DNA of 64,000 nt from JBKBKC01 sp046294265 (GTDB lineage Bacteria; Pseudomonadota; Alphaproteobacteria; Rhodobacterales; Rhodobacteraceae): positions 184,441-248,440 of the forward strand of contig JBKBKC010000005.1 in assembly GCA_046294265.1 (NCBI GenBank). Reading direction: 5' to 3'. Numbering within the stretch: the first letter of the stretch is position 1; each line of letters opens with the position of its first letter. This document shows positions 7,871 to 16,500 of the stretch, in pieces. Position numbers and translations under genes: made by a program. The notes beneath the pieces were generated by a model. It did no database searches, was not told the DNA's origin, and saw only the letters and a list, made by a program, of their open reading frames with translations.

Positions 7871-9625
7871 CTAGCGCCGCCGCGCGGTATCGCGGCGCGC
7901 CATGCCAAGGGCCGCTGACGTCACCTCGGGTGCAAGCGCGCGCATCGCGTCGGCCTGCGTCAGGAACACCTGGCCCGTCAGATGGTCCAGGAGATTCGAG
8001 CGTTTCAGCCGGTCCATCACCGGCCCCTTCACCTCGGACAGGTGCAGCGTCACGCCGGCGTCGCGCAGATGCGTGGCGATGGATTCGAGGCTTTCCAGCG
8101 CCGAGGCATCCACATCGTTCACCGCCGAGGCCATCAGCACCAGATGCCGCACCTCGGGACGCGCGGCGATCTGGGCCTGCACGTAATCCTCCAGGAAGCG
8201 GGCGTTGGGGAAATACAGGCTTTCGTCCACCCGGATCGTCAGCACGTTGCTTGCGGTCACCACATCATGCCGGTCGATGTTGCGGAAATGCTCGGTGCCC
8301 GGCACCTGGCCAACCACCGCCACATGCGGGCGCGAGGTGCGCCACAGATGCAGCCCGACGGACAGCGCCACGCCCGCCGAAAGCCCCGCCTCGACCCCCA
8401 CCAGAAGCGTGAGCGCGATGGTCGCCGCCATCGCCACCGCATCGGCGCGGTTGACGCCCCAGGTGCGGCGCAAGGCCCCGAGATCGACCAGCGACAGCAC
8501 GGCAAGGATGATCGTGGCCGCCAGCGTCGCCTTGGGCAGGAAATGCAGAAGCGGCGTCAGGAACAGCGTGGCCACCAGCATCCCCACGGCCGTCATCGCG
8601 CCGGCGGCCGGGGTCTCGGCCCCCGCCTCATGGTTCACGACCGACCGCGCAAAGCCCCCCGTCACCGGAAACCCGCCCGAGAGCCCCGCGCCCAGATTGG
8701 CCGCCCCCAGCGCCACAAGCTCCTGATCCGGGTCGATGCGCTGGCGCCGCTTGGCCGCCAGCGTCTGCGCGACCGAGATCGTCTCGACATATCCCACGAT
8801 GGAGATCAGGAGGGCCGGGACGAAGAGCGCGGCCCAAAGGTCGGGATCAAGCGGGGGAAGTGCGGGGGCAGGCAGGCCGGTGGGGATGTTTCCCACGATG
8901 GGCACGCCCCGCGCATCAAGCGCCAGCGCCCAGGTGATCGCCGTGGTCAGCGCGACCACCACGATGGGCGAGACGCGGGCCAGGATGGCCGCGGTGGCAG
9001 GTTTCATCCCCCGCGCGCGCAAAAACCCCGCAGCGCGGCTGCGCGCCAGCCACAACAGGCCGAGGGCAAGGCCACCCAGAAGCAGGGTCCACACCGAGAT
9101 CGCGCCAATTTTCGAATAGGTTGCGTGCAAAAGCTCAGGCAGGTTCTCACCCCGCGCCGAGATGCCCAGCAAGGTCGGAACCTGTCCCGCCGCGATCAGG
9201 ATGCCCGAGGCTGTGATGAAGCCCGAAATCACCGGATGGCTCAGGAAATTGGCGATGAAGCCCAGCCGCAGCACCCCCATCACCAAGAGCATCAGCCCCG
9301 ACATGACCGCCAGCAGGATCGCCGCGCCCAGATATTCCGGCGTGCCGATGGCCGCGAGCTTTCCGACCGCCGCCGCCGTCATCAGGCTGGCCACCGCCAC
9401 CGGACCCACCGCCAGCGTGCGCGAGGTTCCGAACACCGTATAAAGGACCAGAGGCGCGATGGAGGCATAGAGCCCGACCTCGGGCGGCAATCCCGCCAAC
9501 AGCGCATAGGCCAGCGACTGCGGTATCAGCATGATCGTCACGATCAATGCTGCAACGAGGTCGCTGGAGAAGGTGTTGCGGTTGTAGGTGGCGGCCCAGG
9601 TGAGGATCGGGAAATAGCGGCGCAT
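7871..9625 (-). CDS. SulP family anion transporter with STAS domain
   Basis: A 584-residue inner-membrane SLC26/SulP carrier for sulfate, bicarbonate or a similar anion. The sulfate transporter signature region SDLVAALIVTIMLIPQSLAY lies at residues 21-40, followed by about a dozen hydrophobic segments (GLYASIAPLVLYTVFGTSR, FLSHPVISGFITASG and others). The C-terminal STAS domain spans roughly 440-560, with VDASALESLESI as its core. It is monocistronic on the minus strand, ending next to the FAD oxidase. The sequence alone does not identify the anion. Confidence 0.92.
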   Translation of the reverse strand: MRRYFPILTWAATYNRNTFSSDLVAALIVTIMLIPQSLAYALLAGLPPEVGLYASIAPLVLYTVFGTSRTLAVGPVAVASLMTAAAVGKLAAIGTPEYLGAAILLAVMSGLMLLVMGVLRLGFIANFLSHPVISGFITASGILIAAGQVPTLLGISARGENLPELLHATYSKIGAISVWTLLLGGLALGLLWLARSRAAGFLRARGMKPATAAILARVSPIVVVALTTAITWALALDARGVPIVGNIPTGLPAPALPPLDPDLWAALFVPALLISIVGYVETISVAQTLAAKRRQRIDPDQELVALGAANLGAGLSGGFPVTGGFARSVVNHEAGAETPAAGAMTAVGMLVATLFLTPLLHFLPKATLAATIILAVLSLVDLGALRRTWGVNRADAVAMAATIALTLLVGVEAGLSAGVALSVGLHLWRTSRPHVAVVGQVPGTEHFRNIDRHDVVTASNVLTIRVDESLYFPNARFLEDYVQAQIAARPEVRHLVLMASAVNDVDASALESLESIATHLRDAGVTLHLSEVKGPVMDRLKRSNLLDHLTGQVFLTQADAMRALAPEVTSAALGMARRDTARRR

Positions 9626-9748
9626 GCGCGTAAGCCTTGTATCGGGTGGGCTCTATCTAGCAATCAGCTTACATATTGCAAGCCTTGAATGTATGTGGCG
9701 TGCATGCACATATTACATAATACTGATTATACCACTTAAGGATCCAGC

Positions 9749-10918
9749 TCAAACTACCTGACCCGCCGCCCAGGCCGAAGACCATGCCCATTGGAAATTG
9801 TAGCCCCCCAGCCAGCCGGTCACGTCCACCACCTCGCCGATGAAATGCAGGCCCGGCACCGCCCGCGCCTCCATCGTGCGCGGGTCGAGCGCTGCGGTAT
9901 CCACGCCGCCCAGCGTCACCTCGGCGGTGCGATAGCCTTCGGTGCCAACGGGCCGCAACTCCTGCGCGTGAATGGCGCGGTCAAGCCGGTCCAGTGCTGC
10001 GTTGCCTTGATCGGCGAGGTTCCCGGTGATGCCCTCGCGCGCCGCGATCTGGCGTGCGAGGCGTTCGGGCAAAAGCGTGCCGAGCGCTGTCGTCACCGCC
10101 TGCCGCCCCTGCGTGGCCCGCAGCGCGCGCAGATGCGCGCCCGCCTGTGCGCCACGCGCAAGATCCACGGTAACAGGGTGCCCTTCGCGCCAGTAGCTTG
10201 ATATTTGCAGGACGGCAGGTCCCGACAGCCCGCGATGGGTAAAAAGGATCGCCTCGTCAAAGCATTGCCGACCGAAATTCATGCGGCCCTGCACCGCTGT
10301 ACCCGCCAGGGGGCGCAGCCAGTCCAGCTCTTGCTCGGCGAAGGTCAGTGGCACGAGACCGGGGCGCGTGGGAACCACAGGGATGCCAAAGGCGGAGGCG
10401 ATCCGGTAGCCCGCGTCGGTGGCCCCCATCTTGGGGATCGACTTGCCCCCGGTCGCTACGACCATCCGGGCCGATGTTATCATTCCGCGTGAGGTTTCAA
10501 CGGCAAACCCCTGGTCGTGCTTTTCAATCTGGCCAAAGGAGGTGCCAGTCCACAGCGTGGCGCCGGCCATGCCGTCCAGCAGCATCCGGGTGATCTGCTT
10601 GGCTGGCCCGTCGCAAAAAAGCTGCCCCAGCGTCTTTTCGTGCCACGCGATCCCGGCGCGGGTCACGCGGTCCAGGAAATCCTGCGCGGTGAAGCGGCGC
10701 AAGGCCGACAGCGCAAAGCGCGGGTTTTGCGACAGGAACCTGTCCGCCGCGATCCCGAGGTTGGTAAAGTTACAACGCCCTCCGCCGGAGATGCGGATCT
10801 TTTCGCCCGGATGGGTCCCGTGTTCGATGACCAGAACCCGCCGCCCCCGGCGTGCCGCCTCACCGGCGCAGAACAGGCCCGCTGCCCCGCCACCCAGGAT
10901 GACCACATCGAACTGCAT
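9749..10918 (-). CDS. HI0933/YhiN-type flavoprotein, putative NAD(P)/FAD oxidoreductase
   Basis: A 389-residue flavoprotein of the HI0933 (BaiN/YhiN) family. The N-terminus MQFDVVILGGGAAGLFCAGE holds the FAD Rossmann motif, followed by VLVIEHG, and the family hallmark ISGGGRCNFTN occurs at about residues 45-55. GGVDTAALDPRTMEA and GWLGGYNFQWAWSSAW near the end also match. ATG 10918 is chosen because the Rossmann motif begins right after it; the frame is open a little further upstream. It lies 123 bp downstream of SulP on the same strand and is separated from tRNA-Gln by 113 bp. The substrate is unknown. Confidence 0.9.
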   Translation of the reverse strand: MQFDVVILGGGAAGLFCAGEAARRGRRVLVIEHGTHPGEKIRISGGGRCNFTNLGIAADRFLSQNPRFALSALRRFTAQDFLDRVTRAGIAWHEKTLGQLFCDGPAKQITRMLLDGMAGATLWTGTSFGQIEKHDQGFAVETSRGMITSARMVVATGGKSIPKMGATDAGYRIASAFGIPVVPTRPGLVPLTFAEQELDWLRPLAGTAVQGRMNFGRQCFDEAILFTHRGLSGPAVLQISSYWREGHPVTVDLARGAQAGAHLRALRATQGRQAVTTALGTLLPERLARQIAAREGITGNLADQGNAALDRLDRAIHAQELRPVGTEGYRTAEVTLGGVDTAALDPRTMEARAVPGLHFIGEVVDVTGWLGGYNFQWAWSSAWAAGQVV

Positions 10919-11031
10919 GCAGGGCGGTCTAGCCGCCCTGCCCGGTTCTCGCAACGGCGCATTTTTCCCGACCCCCGTTACCGACAGCCCCCTTGCAAGC
11001 CCCCTGATCCCCGGCTAGAAGGCGCGCCAGT

Positions 11032-11106
11032 TGGGGCGTCGCCAAGCGGTAAGGCAGCGGTTTTTGGTACCGCCATACCCAGGTTCGAATCCTGGCGCCC
11101 CAGCCA
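11032..11106 (+). tRNA. tRNA-Gln (anticodon TTG)
   Basis: The acceptor TGGGGCG (11032-11038) pairs with CGCCCCA (11096-11102), followed by discriminator G and an encoded CCA. The anticodon arm is GCGGT-TTTTGGT-ACCGC, giving TTG. The T-arm is CCAGG-TTCGAAT-CCTGG. Confidence 0.97.
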
Positions 11107-11192
11107 ACTTTCCACCGCGTTAATATTCCAAGCCGCGCCCGCGCGGAGCGCAGCTGTGGCTGGCGAAATGTCGCATCCTGCATGCGCCTTTT

Positions 11193-11206
11193 TTGATCTG
11201 GATCAA
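11193..11206 (+). promoter_or_regulatory. FNR/FnrL-type box upstream of the sqr-like gene
   Basis: TTGAT-CTGG-ATCAA is a perfect match to the FNR consensus TTGAT-N4-ATCAA. If it is centred at -41.5, transcription would begin near 11241, with cattag at 11226-11231 as a possible -10. That would leave a leader of about 105 nt before the GTG at 11347. This points to low-oxygen control of the oxidoreductase. It is palindromic and could in principle act leftward, but no minus-strand gene starts near it. Confidence 0.7.
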
Positions 11207-11346
11207 ACTCCGACCATCCCAAACACATTAGGAAAGTGGAATGTGGCCCTTCGGTGCAGAGGTGTCCCGCCCCGCGCGGCACCTGCGCCGATACACAGCC
11301 GCACCAACAGATGCCGGCACCCCGGCACCCCGAGCAGGAGACATCC

Positions 11347-12678
11347 GTGAGCCACCCCCCCATTCCCGCCGCTTCGCGCCGTGCCTTCCTGGGCCTTGCC
11401 GCCGCAGGTAGCGCCATTGCCGCCACCGGCCTGCGCCCGGCGCAGGCGCAGGCCCTGCGCACGTCGGCGCGCATTGTGATCCTGGGAGCGGGGGCAGCGG
11501 GGGCGGCCCTGGCGAACCAGCTCACCGCGCGCCTTGACGGTGCCGCAATCACCCTGCTGGACGCGCGCAAGGAGCATCTATACCAGCCCGGCCTGTCGCT
11601 GGTTGCGGCGGGGCTGAAACCGGCCCGCTACACCGTCTCGGCGACCCGCGACTGGCTGCCGCGCGGCGTCACGCTGATCGAAGAGGCCGCGGCGGCCATC
11701 GACCCGGAGGGGAAAACCGTAACCGCCACGGGCGGGCAGGTCGTGCCATATGACATCCTGATCGTGGCGACAGGCGTCGTGCAGGATTTCGATGCCGTCC
11801 CCGGCTTTTCGCGCGACATGGTCGGACAGAACGGCATCGGTGCGCTCTATGGCGGGCCGGAGGATGCGGCCAGGACCTGGGCCGCCGCCTCGAAATTCGC
11901 GGCCGAAGGCGGGGTTGGTCTGTTCACCCGCCCGGCGACAGAGATGAAATGTGCGGGCGCGCCGCTGAAACACGCGTTCCTCGTCGAGGATATCGCCAGC
12001 CGCACCGTCGGCCGTGGCAAGTATGACATCCACTATGCCGCCCCGCAGGGCGCCCTTTTCTCGGTGCCCATCGTGGCCGAAAAGCTGCGGATGCTGTTTC
12101 GCGAAAGGGGCATCGCGTCGCATCTGAGCCACCGGCTGGTGGCTCTCGACCCCGGTGCCCGGCGCGCGACCTTCGAGACGAAGAAAGATGATGCGGTCCA
12201 GACGGTCGAGATGCCCTATGACTATATCCATGTCATCCCGCCGCAGCGCGCGCCCGATGTGGTGCGCCAGTCGGGGTTGAGTTGGGCCGACCGCTGGACG
12301 GATCAGGGCTGGGTCGAGGTCGATCCGAAAACCCTGCGCCATGCGCGCTATCCGGATGTGTTCGCCGTGGGGGATGTCGCGGGCGTGCCCAAGGGCAAGA
12401 CGGCGGCCTCGGTGAAATGGCAGGTGCCGGTGGTGGTGGATCATCTGGTGGCGGGCCTTCAGGGCCGCGCGGGGACGGCCGTTTATGACGGCTATACCTC
12501 CTGCCCGATGATCACCCGCGTCGGACGCGCGATGCTGATCGAATTCGACTATGACAACAACCTCGTGCCCTCGTTCCCCGGCGTGATCGCTCCACTGGAA
12601 GAGCTGTGGATCAGCTGGCTGATGAAGGAACTGGCGCTGAAGCCCACTTATAACGCCATGCTGCGTGGCGAAGCCTGA
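11347..12678 (+). CDS. Tat-exported sulfide:quinone oxidoreductase, type II-like
   Basis: A 443-residue flavoprotein predicted to oxidise sulfide and reduce quinone. The N-terminus has a Tat signal, ASRRAFLGLAAAGSAIAATG (9-28), with a likely cut after AQA. FAD binding is at RIVILGAGAAGAALA (42-56). The redox cysteine pair of type II SQR is visible: Cys202 in KCAGAPLK and Cys386 in GYTSCPMITRVG, and the C-terminus EFDYDNNL...PTYNAMLRG resembles mitochondrial SQOR. GTG 11347 is chosen for its upstream aggaga and because it begins the Tat signal; the frame is open to 11236. It shares a unit with the small membrane gene 12 bp downstream. Flavocytochrome c dehydrogenase is the main alternative, but the Cys pattern favours SQR. 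Confidence 0.85.
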   Translation: MSHPPIPAASRRAFLGLAAAGSAIAATGLRPAQAQALRTSARIVILGAGAAGAALANQLTARLDGAAITLLDARKEHLYQPGLSLVAAGLKPARYTVSATRDWLPRGVTLIEEAAAAIDPEGKTVTATGGQVVPYDILIVATGVVQDFDAVPGFSRDMVGQNGIGALYGGPEDAARTWAAASKFAAEGGVGLFTRPATEMKCAGAPLKHAFLVEDIASRTVGRGKYDIHYAAPQGALFSVPIVAEKLRMLFRERGIASHLSHRLVALDPGARRATFETKKDDAVQTVEMPYDYIHVIPPQRAPDVVRQSGLSWADRWTDQGWVEVDPKTLRHARYPDVFAVGDVAGVPKGKTAASVKWQVPVVVDHLVAGLQGRAGTAVYDGYTSCPMITRVGRAMLIEFDYDNNLVPSFPGVIAPLEELWISWLMKELALKPTYNAMLRGEA

Positions 12679-12690
12679 GGAGACGGAAAG

Positions 12691-13053
12691 ATGAAGGACC
12701 TGACATTCGGGATGCTGATCGCGGTCTGGGAAGAGATGTTCGGGCGGACGCTGTTCTGGGGCCTGGTGGCGGCGGCGGTGATCGTGACGCTGCTTTATGC
12801 CTATGTGCTGATCCGCGACCACCGCGTCTCGTGGCGCAAGTTCCTGTGGGCGCAGCTTGCCATGCCGGGTGGGGCCGTGGCGGCGGTGGGTTTCGTTTGG
12901 TGGATCACCTCATCGGGCCTGCGCGACATCGGCGGGCCGGTGGATGCGGTCGTGCTGCTGGGGGTTGCTGCGGCCGGTGCGGTGGGGGCGGCGATCCTGG
13001 TCTATACAGCGCAATCACTGCTCTGGCCGCCGAGGCGGGCCACAGGCGGCTGA
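12691..13053 (+). CDS. Small membrane protein, DUF5368-like, SQR partner
   Basis: A 120-residue inner-membrane protein with three hydrophobic segments, about 20-41, 55-72 and 83-106. The start MKDLTFGMLIAVWEEMFG matches what I recall of DUF5368 proteins of Rhodobacteraceae. No biochemical role is known to me. It begins 12 bp after the SQR gene with an aggaga-type site before the ATG, so it is probably co-transcribed and may anchor the exported flavoprotein or connect it to the membrane; that role is inference. Confidence 0.65.
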   Translation: MKDLTFGMLIAVWEEMFGRTLFWGLVAAAVIVTLLYAYVLIRDHRVSWRKFLWAQLAMPGGAVAAVGFVWWITSSGLRDIGGPVDAVVLLGVAAAGAVGAAILVYTAQSLLWPPRRATGG

Positions 13054-13078
13054 CCGATCCATCCTCAAGCGCGGCGGC

Positions 13079-13531
13079 CTATTCCACCATCGCCACAGGC
13101 GTGTAGCTGGCGGTCCCTTCGGGGCTGTGCACGACGCGGTAAGGGATGCCGTAGAACCCGCTGCGCACAAAGAACACCAGATCCCCGTCCACCATCGCGG
13201 GTGGTCTGATCTGCGCGAAATCGGGCATTCCCAGATCGCGCAGCCGCACCGGAACCACCGGCGTGTCGTCGGGCACCACTTCCGGCTCGGCCGCATGGGC
13301 GGCACGATAGGTCGCCTCGAACGCGGCGGGGTCCATGATCATCTCATAGTCGTAGCCGTGGTTGAGGTGGTTCACCACGCGGGCATAGACCTTGACCCAG
13401 TGTGGATCGGTCAGGTCCGGCGCGCGGTTGAGCGCCTCTGCCAGCGTGTCCACCGGCTCTTGCGCGATGATCACCACCGGCGCGCCGCTGTCGGTCATGA
13501 AGAAGGTGATGGGGGGCAATCCGTCGGCCAT
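13079..13531 (-). CDS. Unknown 150-residue protein downstream of papain-like giant
   Basis: A 150-residue soluble protein that I do not recognise. It has no signal peptide, transmembrane segment or cysteine. The N-terminal half is alpha/beta-like (ITFFMTDSGAPVVIIAQ), a Pro/Val-rich hinge follows (about 86-96), and the C-terminal half is beta-rich (DGDLVFFVRSGFYGIPYRVV). The start is either ATG 13531 or GTG 13537; gaagga lies about 10 nt before the ATG. It follows the giant gene on the same strand after 46 bp, so a shared transcript and a paired function (chaperone, inhibitor or partner) are plausible but unproved. It converges with the DUF5368-like gene. Confidence 0.6.
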   Translation of the reverse strand: MADGLPPITFFMTDSGAPVVIIAQEPVDTLAEALNRAPDLTDPHWVKVYARVVNHLNHGYDYEMIMDPAAFEATYRAAHAAEPEVVPDDTPVVPVRLRDLGMPDFAQIRPPAMVDGDLVFFVRSGFYGIPYRVVHSPEGTASYTPVAMVE

Positions 13532-13577
13532 GGTCACAGCACTCCTTCAGTGGGGGTCGGTCGGGTGGCGGCGGGCA

Positions 13578-16500
13578 TCACGGCTTGATCCATCCCCATG
13601 GTCCATCTTCCCAATTCTTGCCCAGCGGCGCCATCCTGCCTCCGGGTTCGGTGCGCGTCCACATCACCAGCTCTCCGCTGATCGGATCGGGCGCAGCCAC
13701 GAAATAGTCCTGCTGCTCAGGCCCGCCCCAGTTGCTGTCGGCAACCACCACCATGGGCGGTTGCAGCGTTGCCATCAACTGTTCGCGCATCCGGGCCTCG
13801 ACACTGGGGGATTCGTCCTTGTCAAAGGCATCCTCATAGAACTTCAGGATCACCGCCTTGCGCGCGGTATTGGCCCGGGGCTCATCCGAGGCGATGAAGG
13901 CTTGCGCCCGCGCGGTGCTGATCGCGGCCCTCGCGTCGGTCATGACGCGGGTGGCGATCTCGGCCGGGGTCATGTCGGCCTTTGGGGCCTTTTTCATCAT
14001 CCCGACCAGCGCCTTGCGCACGACCTCGTTGCGGCCCTGCATCATCGCCTCGACCTGATCCTGATAAAGCCGCGCCGCCTGTGCGCCCGGCATCTTGGCC
14101 GAGGCGATGGCCCTGCCCGGCTCGATCAACTCGCGCTGGATCTTGGCGGCGGAATCGGGGTCGCGGATCTTGTCCATCGAGGGGTGCTTTGGCAGCGCGT
14201 TGAAAGCGTGCCCGGCATCCGCGCCAGAGGTGCGCAGCATGTGCATGTCGCCCGGCATCTCGCCATGCTTGCCCAGCACCGCGCCCAGAATGCCCGCCGT
14301 GCGCTCCGACCGGCTCGGGGGCGGCGTGCCCACATTGGCCAAAACGGTGTCGATCGTCGGGTTGCCGCCCTTGACCACCTTCTTCGCCGCATTCTCCATC
14401 CCGCCGGAAGAGAGTTTCCATGGCCTGAAATCACCGTTGCCGTTCGCATCCTTGAACGTGTTGACGACCGACGCCACAAAGGGCGCCCCCGTCACCAGCG
14501 CCACGATCTGCGCGCCCTTCGCGCTGCCCTCGGCCTCGCCCGTCACCGCCAGCGCGATCTCCTTCATCGCGGTGGTGAATTCGGCCTCCGACCGGATCGG
14601 CGCGCCCTTGTACATCAGCTCGAACCGCCCGTCGGTAGACCGCCCGTCGCCACCGCCGCCGCTTGCTGGGGCAATCGGATTATACTCCAGCGGCAACTCG
14701 CGCAGGATCGCCCCGACAAGCTTCGATTGCATCCCCTCGATCAGGTCACCGGTGACGGGATCGGCCCCGCCCAGCCAACCCGCATCGTCAAGCCCCATGA
14801 TGCCCTTCACCGCCTCAAGGTTGTTGGCACTGTCGTCGGCCCGGAACAGGCCATAGCCAAGCTTCCTCTTCTCGACACTGCCCTCCATGTTGGCGCCCGC
14901 GGTCGCCACCGAATACTCCCAGGACCGCAGGAGCGGATTCTCGCCCTCATGCGCGCGGGTGTTGGCGGGCACGGGCGGTTTGCCGTGGGGCGTGAACAGC
15001 CCGGTGCTCGCGATCGCGGCGTAGTTCTGCATCGCGGCCAGCGGATCGGTCTCGCGCAGCGCGCGCACGGGGGCGGTGGAAAAGCACGATCCCACCGGCC
15101 CCTGCGACAGTGGCGTCATCATCGCCGACAGGACACTGGCGCGGGCATCGGTATCGGTGACATCGCCCGGTGCCTTGCCCGTGGCGTTGCCGAGGATCTT
15201 TTTCGCCGTGACGGGCGAGGTGGGCTTGGCGGGCGTCGAGGGGCCGGGCAGCGTGGTGCCGGTGATGATGCCCTGCGCGCGGTCCCTGGTGGCCGGATCG
15301 GTGAACAGCGCCGCCGTCTCGGCCGACTTCACGTTCAGCATCGGAGTAAAGACGGTCAGCGATCCGGGATGGAACAGCATGTGGTCCATCTGGCCCCTCG
15401 CCGCGTCCGATCCGAAATCCACCTTGCCATCGGGCGCGAGCGCCGCCCCGGCCAATGCCTTGGTCCGTGCCTGCGCGACGGTCTTGCGGCGCACGTCCTC
15501 CGCATTGTTGTTCGGCAGCGGGTGTGCAAGGCCGCCGCTCGGATCGGGGTCGAACTGCTTGCCGGACTTCAGATAATCGTCAAACCCTTGGAAATAGCCA
15601 CCGCCCATTTCGCCGCCCATGCGCAGCGCGTTGGCGGCCATGTCGCGCATCTGCTCCGGGGGCAGGTCCAGCCTGCGGCCCGACGGGTCGGCGAACCCGT
15701 CCTTGAACTTGCCCGCAACCAGCGCCGCGTTCTGCGCCAGCGCCGAAGGGTCCTTCGCGCTGCGTGCCGCAGCCATCGCCTGTTCCGCCAGCCCGCTGTC
15801 GGTGGCAAAAACCCCCACCAGCGCGGCGCGGTCGGCATCCTTCAAGGGCGGCCGGGCGCCGGGCGACAGCGGGCCAAAGCCCACCGCATCCATCACGCCC
15901 TTCGCCGCCTTGCCCTTTTCCAGCTTTGCCGCGGCCTCCGCATGGCTGGCGGTTGCGCCCCGCAGCGCCTCTTCGCCGGGGCCGATCTTGGCCTGTGCGC
16001 GCTCGGCGGCTTTCCTGGCGTCCGCCGCTCCCTTTTCCAGCGCGGCCAGCGCCTTTTTCGCGGCCCCGCTGGCATTGATCAGCCGCACGCTTTCGGCCTG
16101 GAACGCCTTGCGCTGCTCTGGCGACAGCGCCTTGATGTCACCGATGCGCGCCTCAAGGTCCTTGATCGCCTGCGCGGCTGAGCTGGCCGTCAGGCGCGCC
16201 GCGCGGGTATCCTCCTCGGCCGAGGAGGCGAGAAAGGCGGCCGTTTCGGCAGACTGGCGCAGACCGGCCAGCGCCTGTGCCCTCGCCGCCAGTTCCAGCC
16301 GCGCGGTCTCTGCCCCTGCAAGCGCCTCCTGGATGCCTGCGGCGCTGAGGTCGGTCGTGTCATCCGCGCCGATCCCCTTCAGCGCCGCCAACGCGGCGAG
16401 AAAGGTGGCGGGGTTTGCCACCTGCAGCGTCAGGAATTCGGCCTGACGGTCGGCCGGCACCTTCGCATCGGCGATCAGCTTTGTCTTGTAGGCCGTTGCG

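Noticed and set aside
7982..9688. 568-codon plus-strand frame across the SulP gene
   Set aside because: Composition is dominated by Arg/His/Gln/Gly and it is antisense to a clear transporter.
13392..16181. 929-codon plus-strand frame across the giant gene
   Set aside because: His/Arg-rich antisense shadow with no ribosome site; the minus-strand frame carries papain-like motifs.
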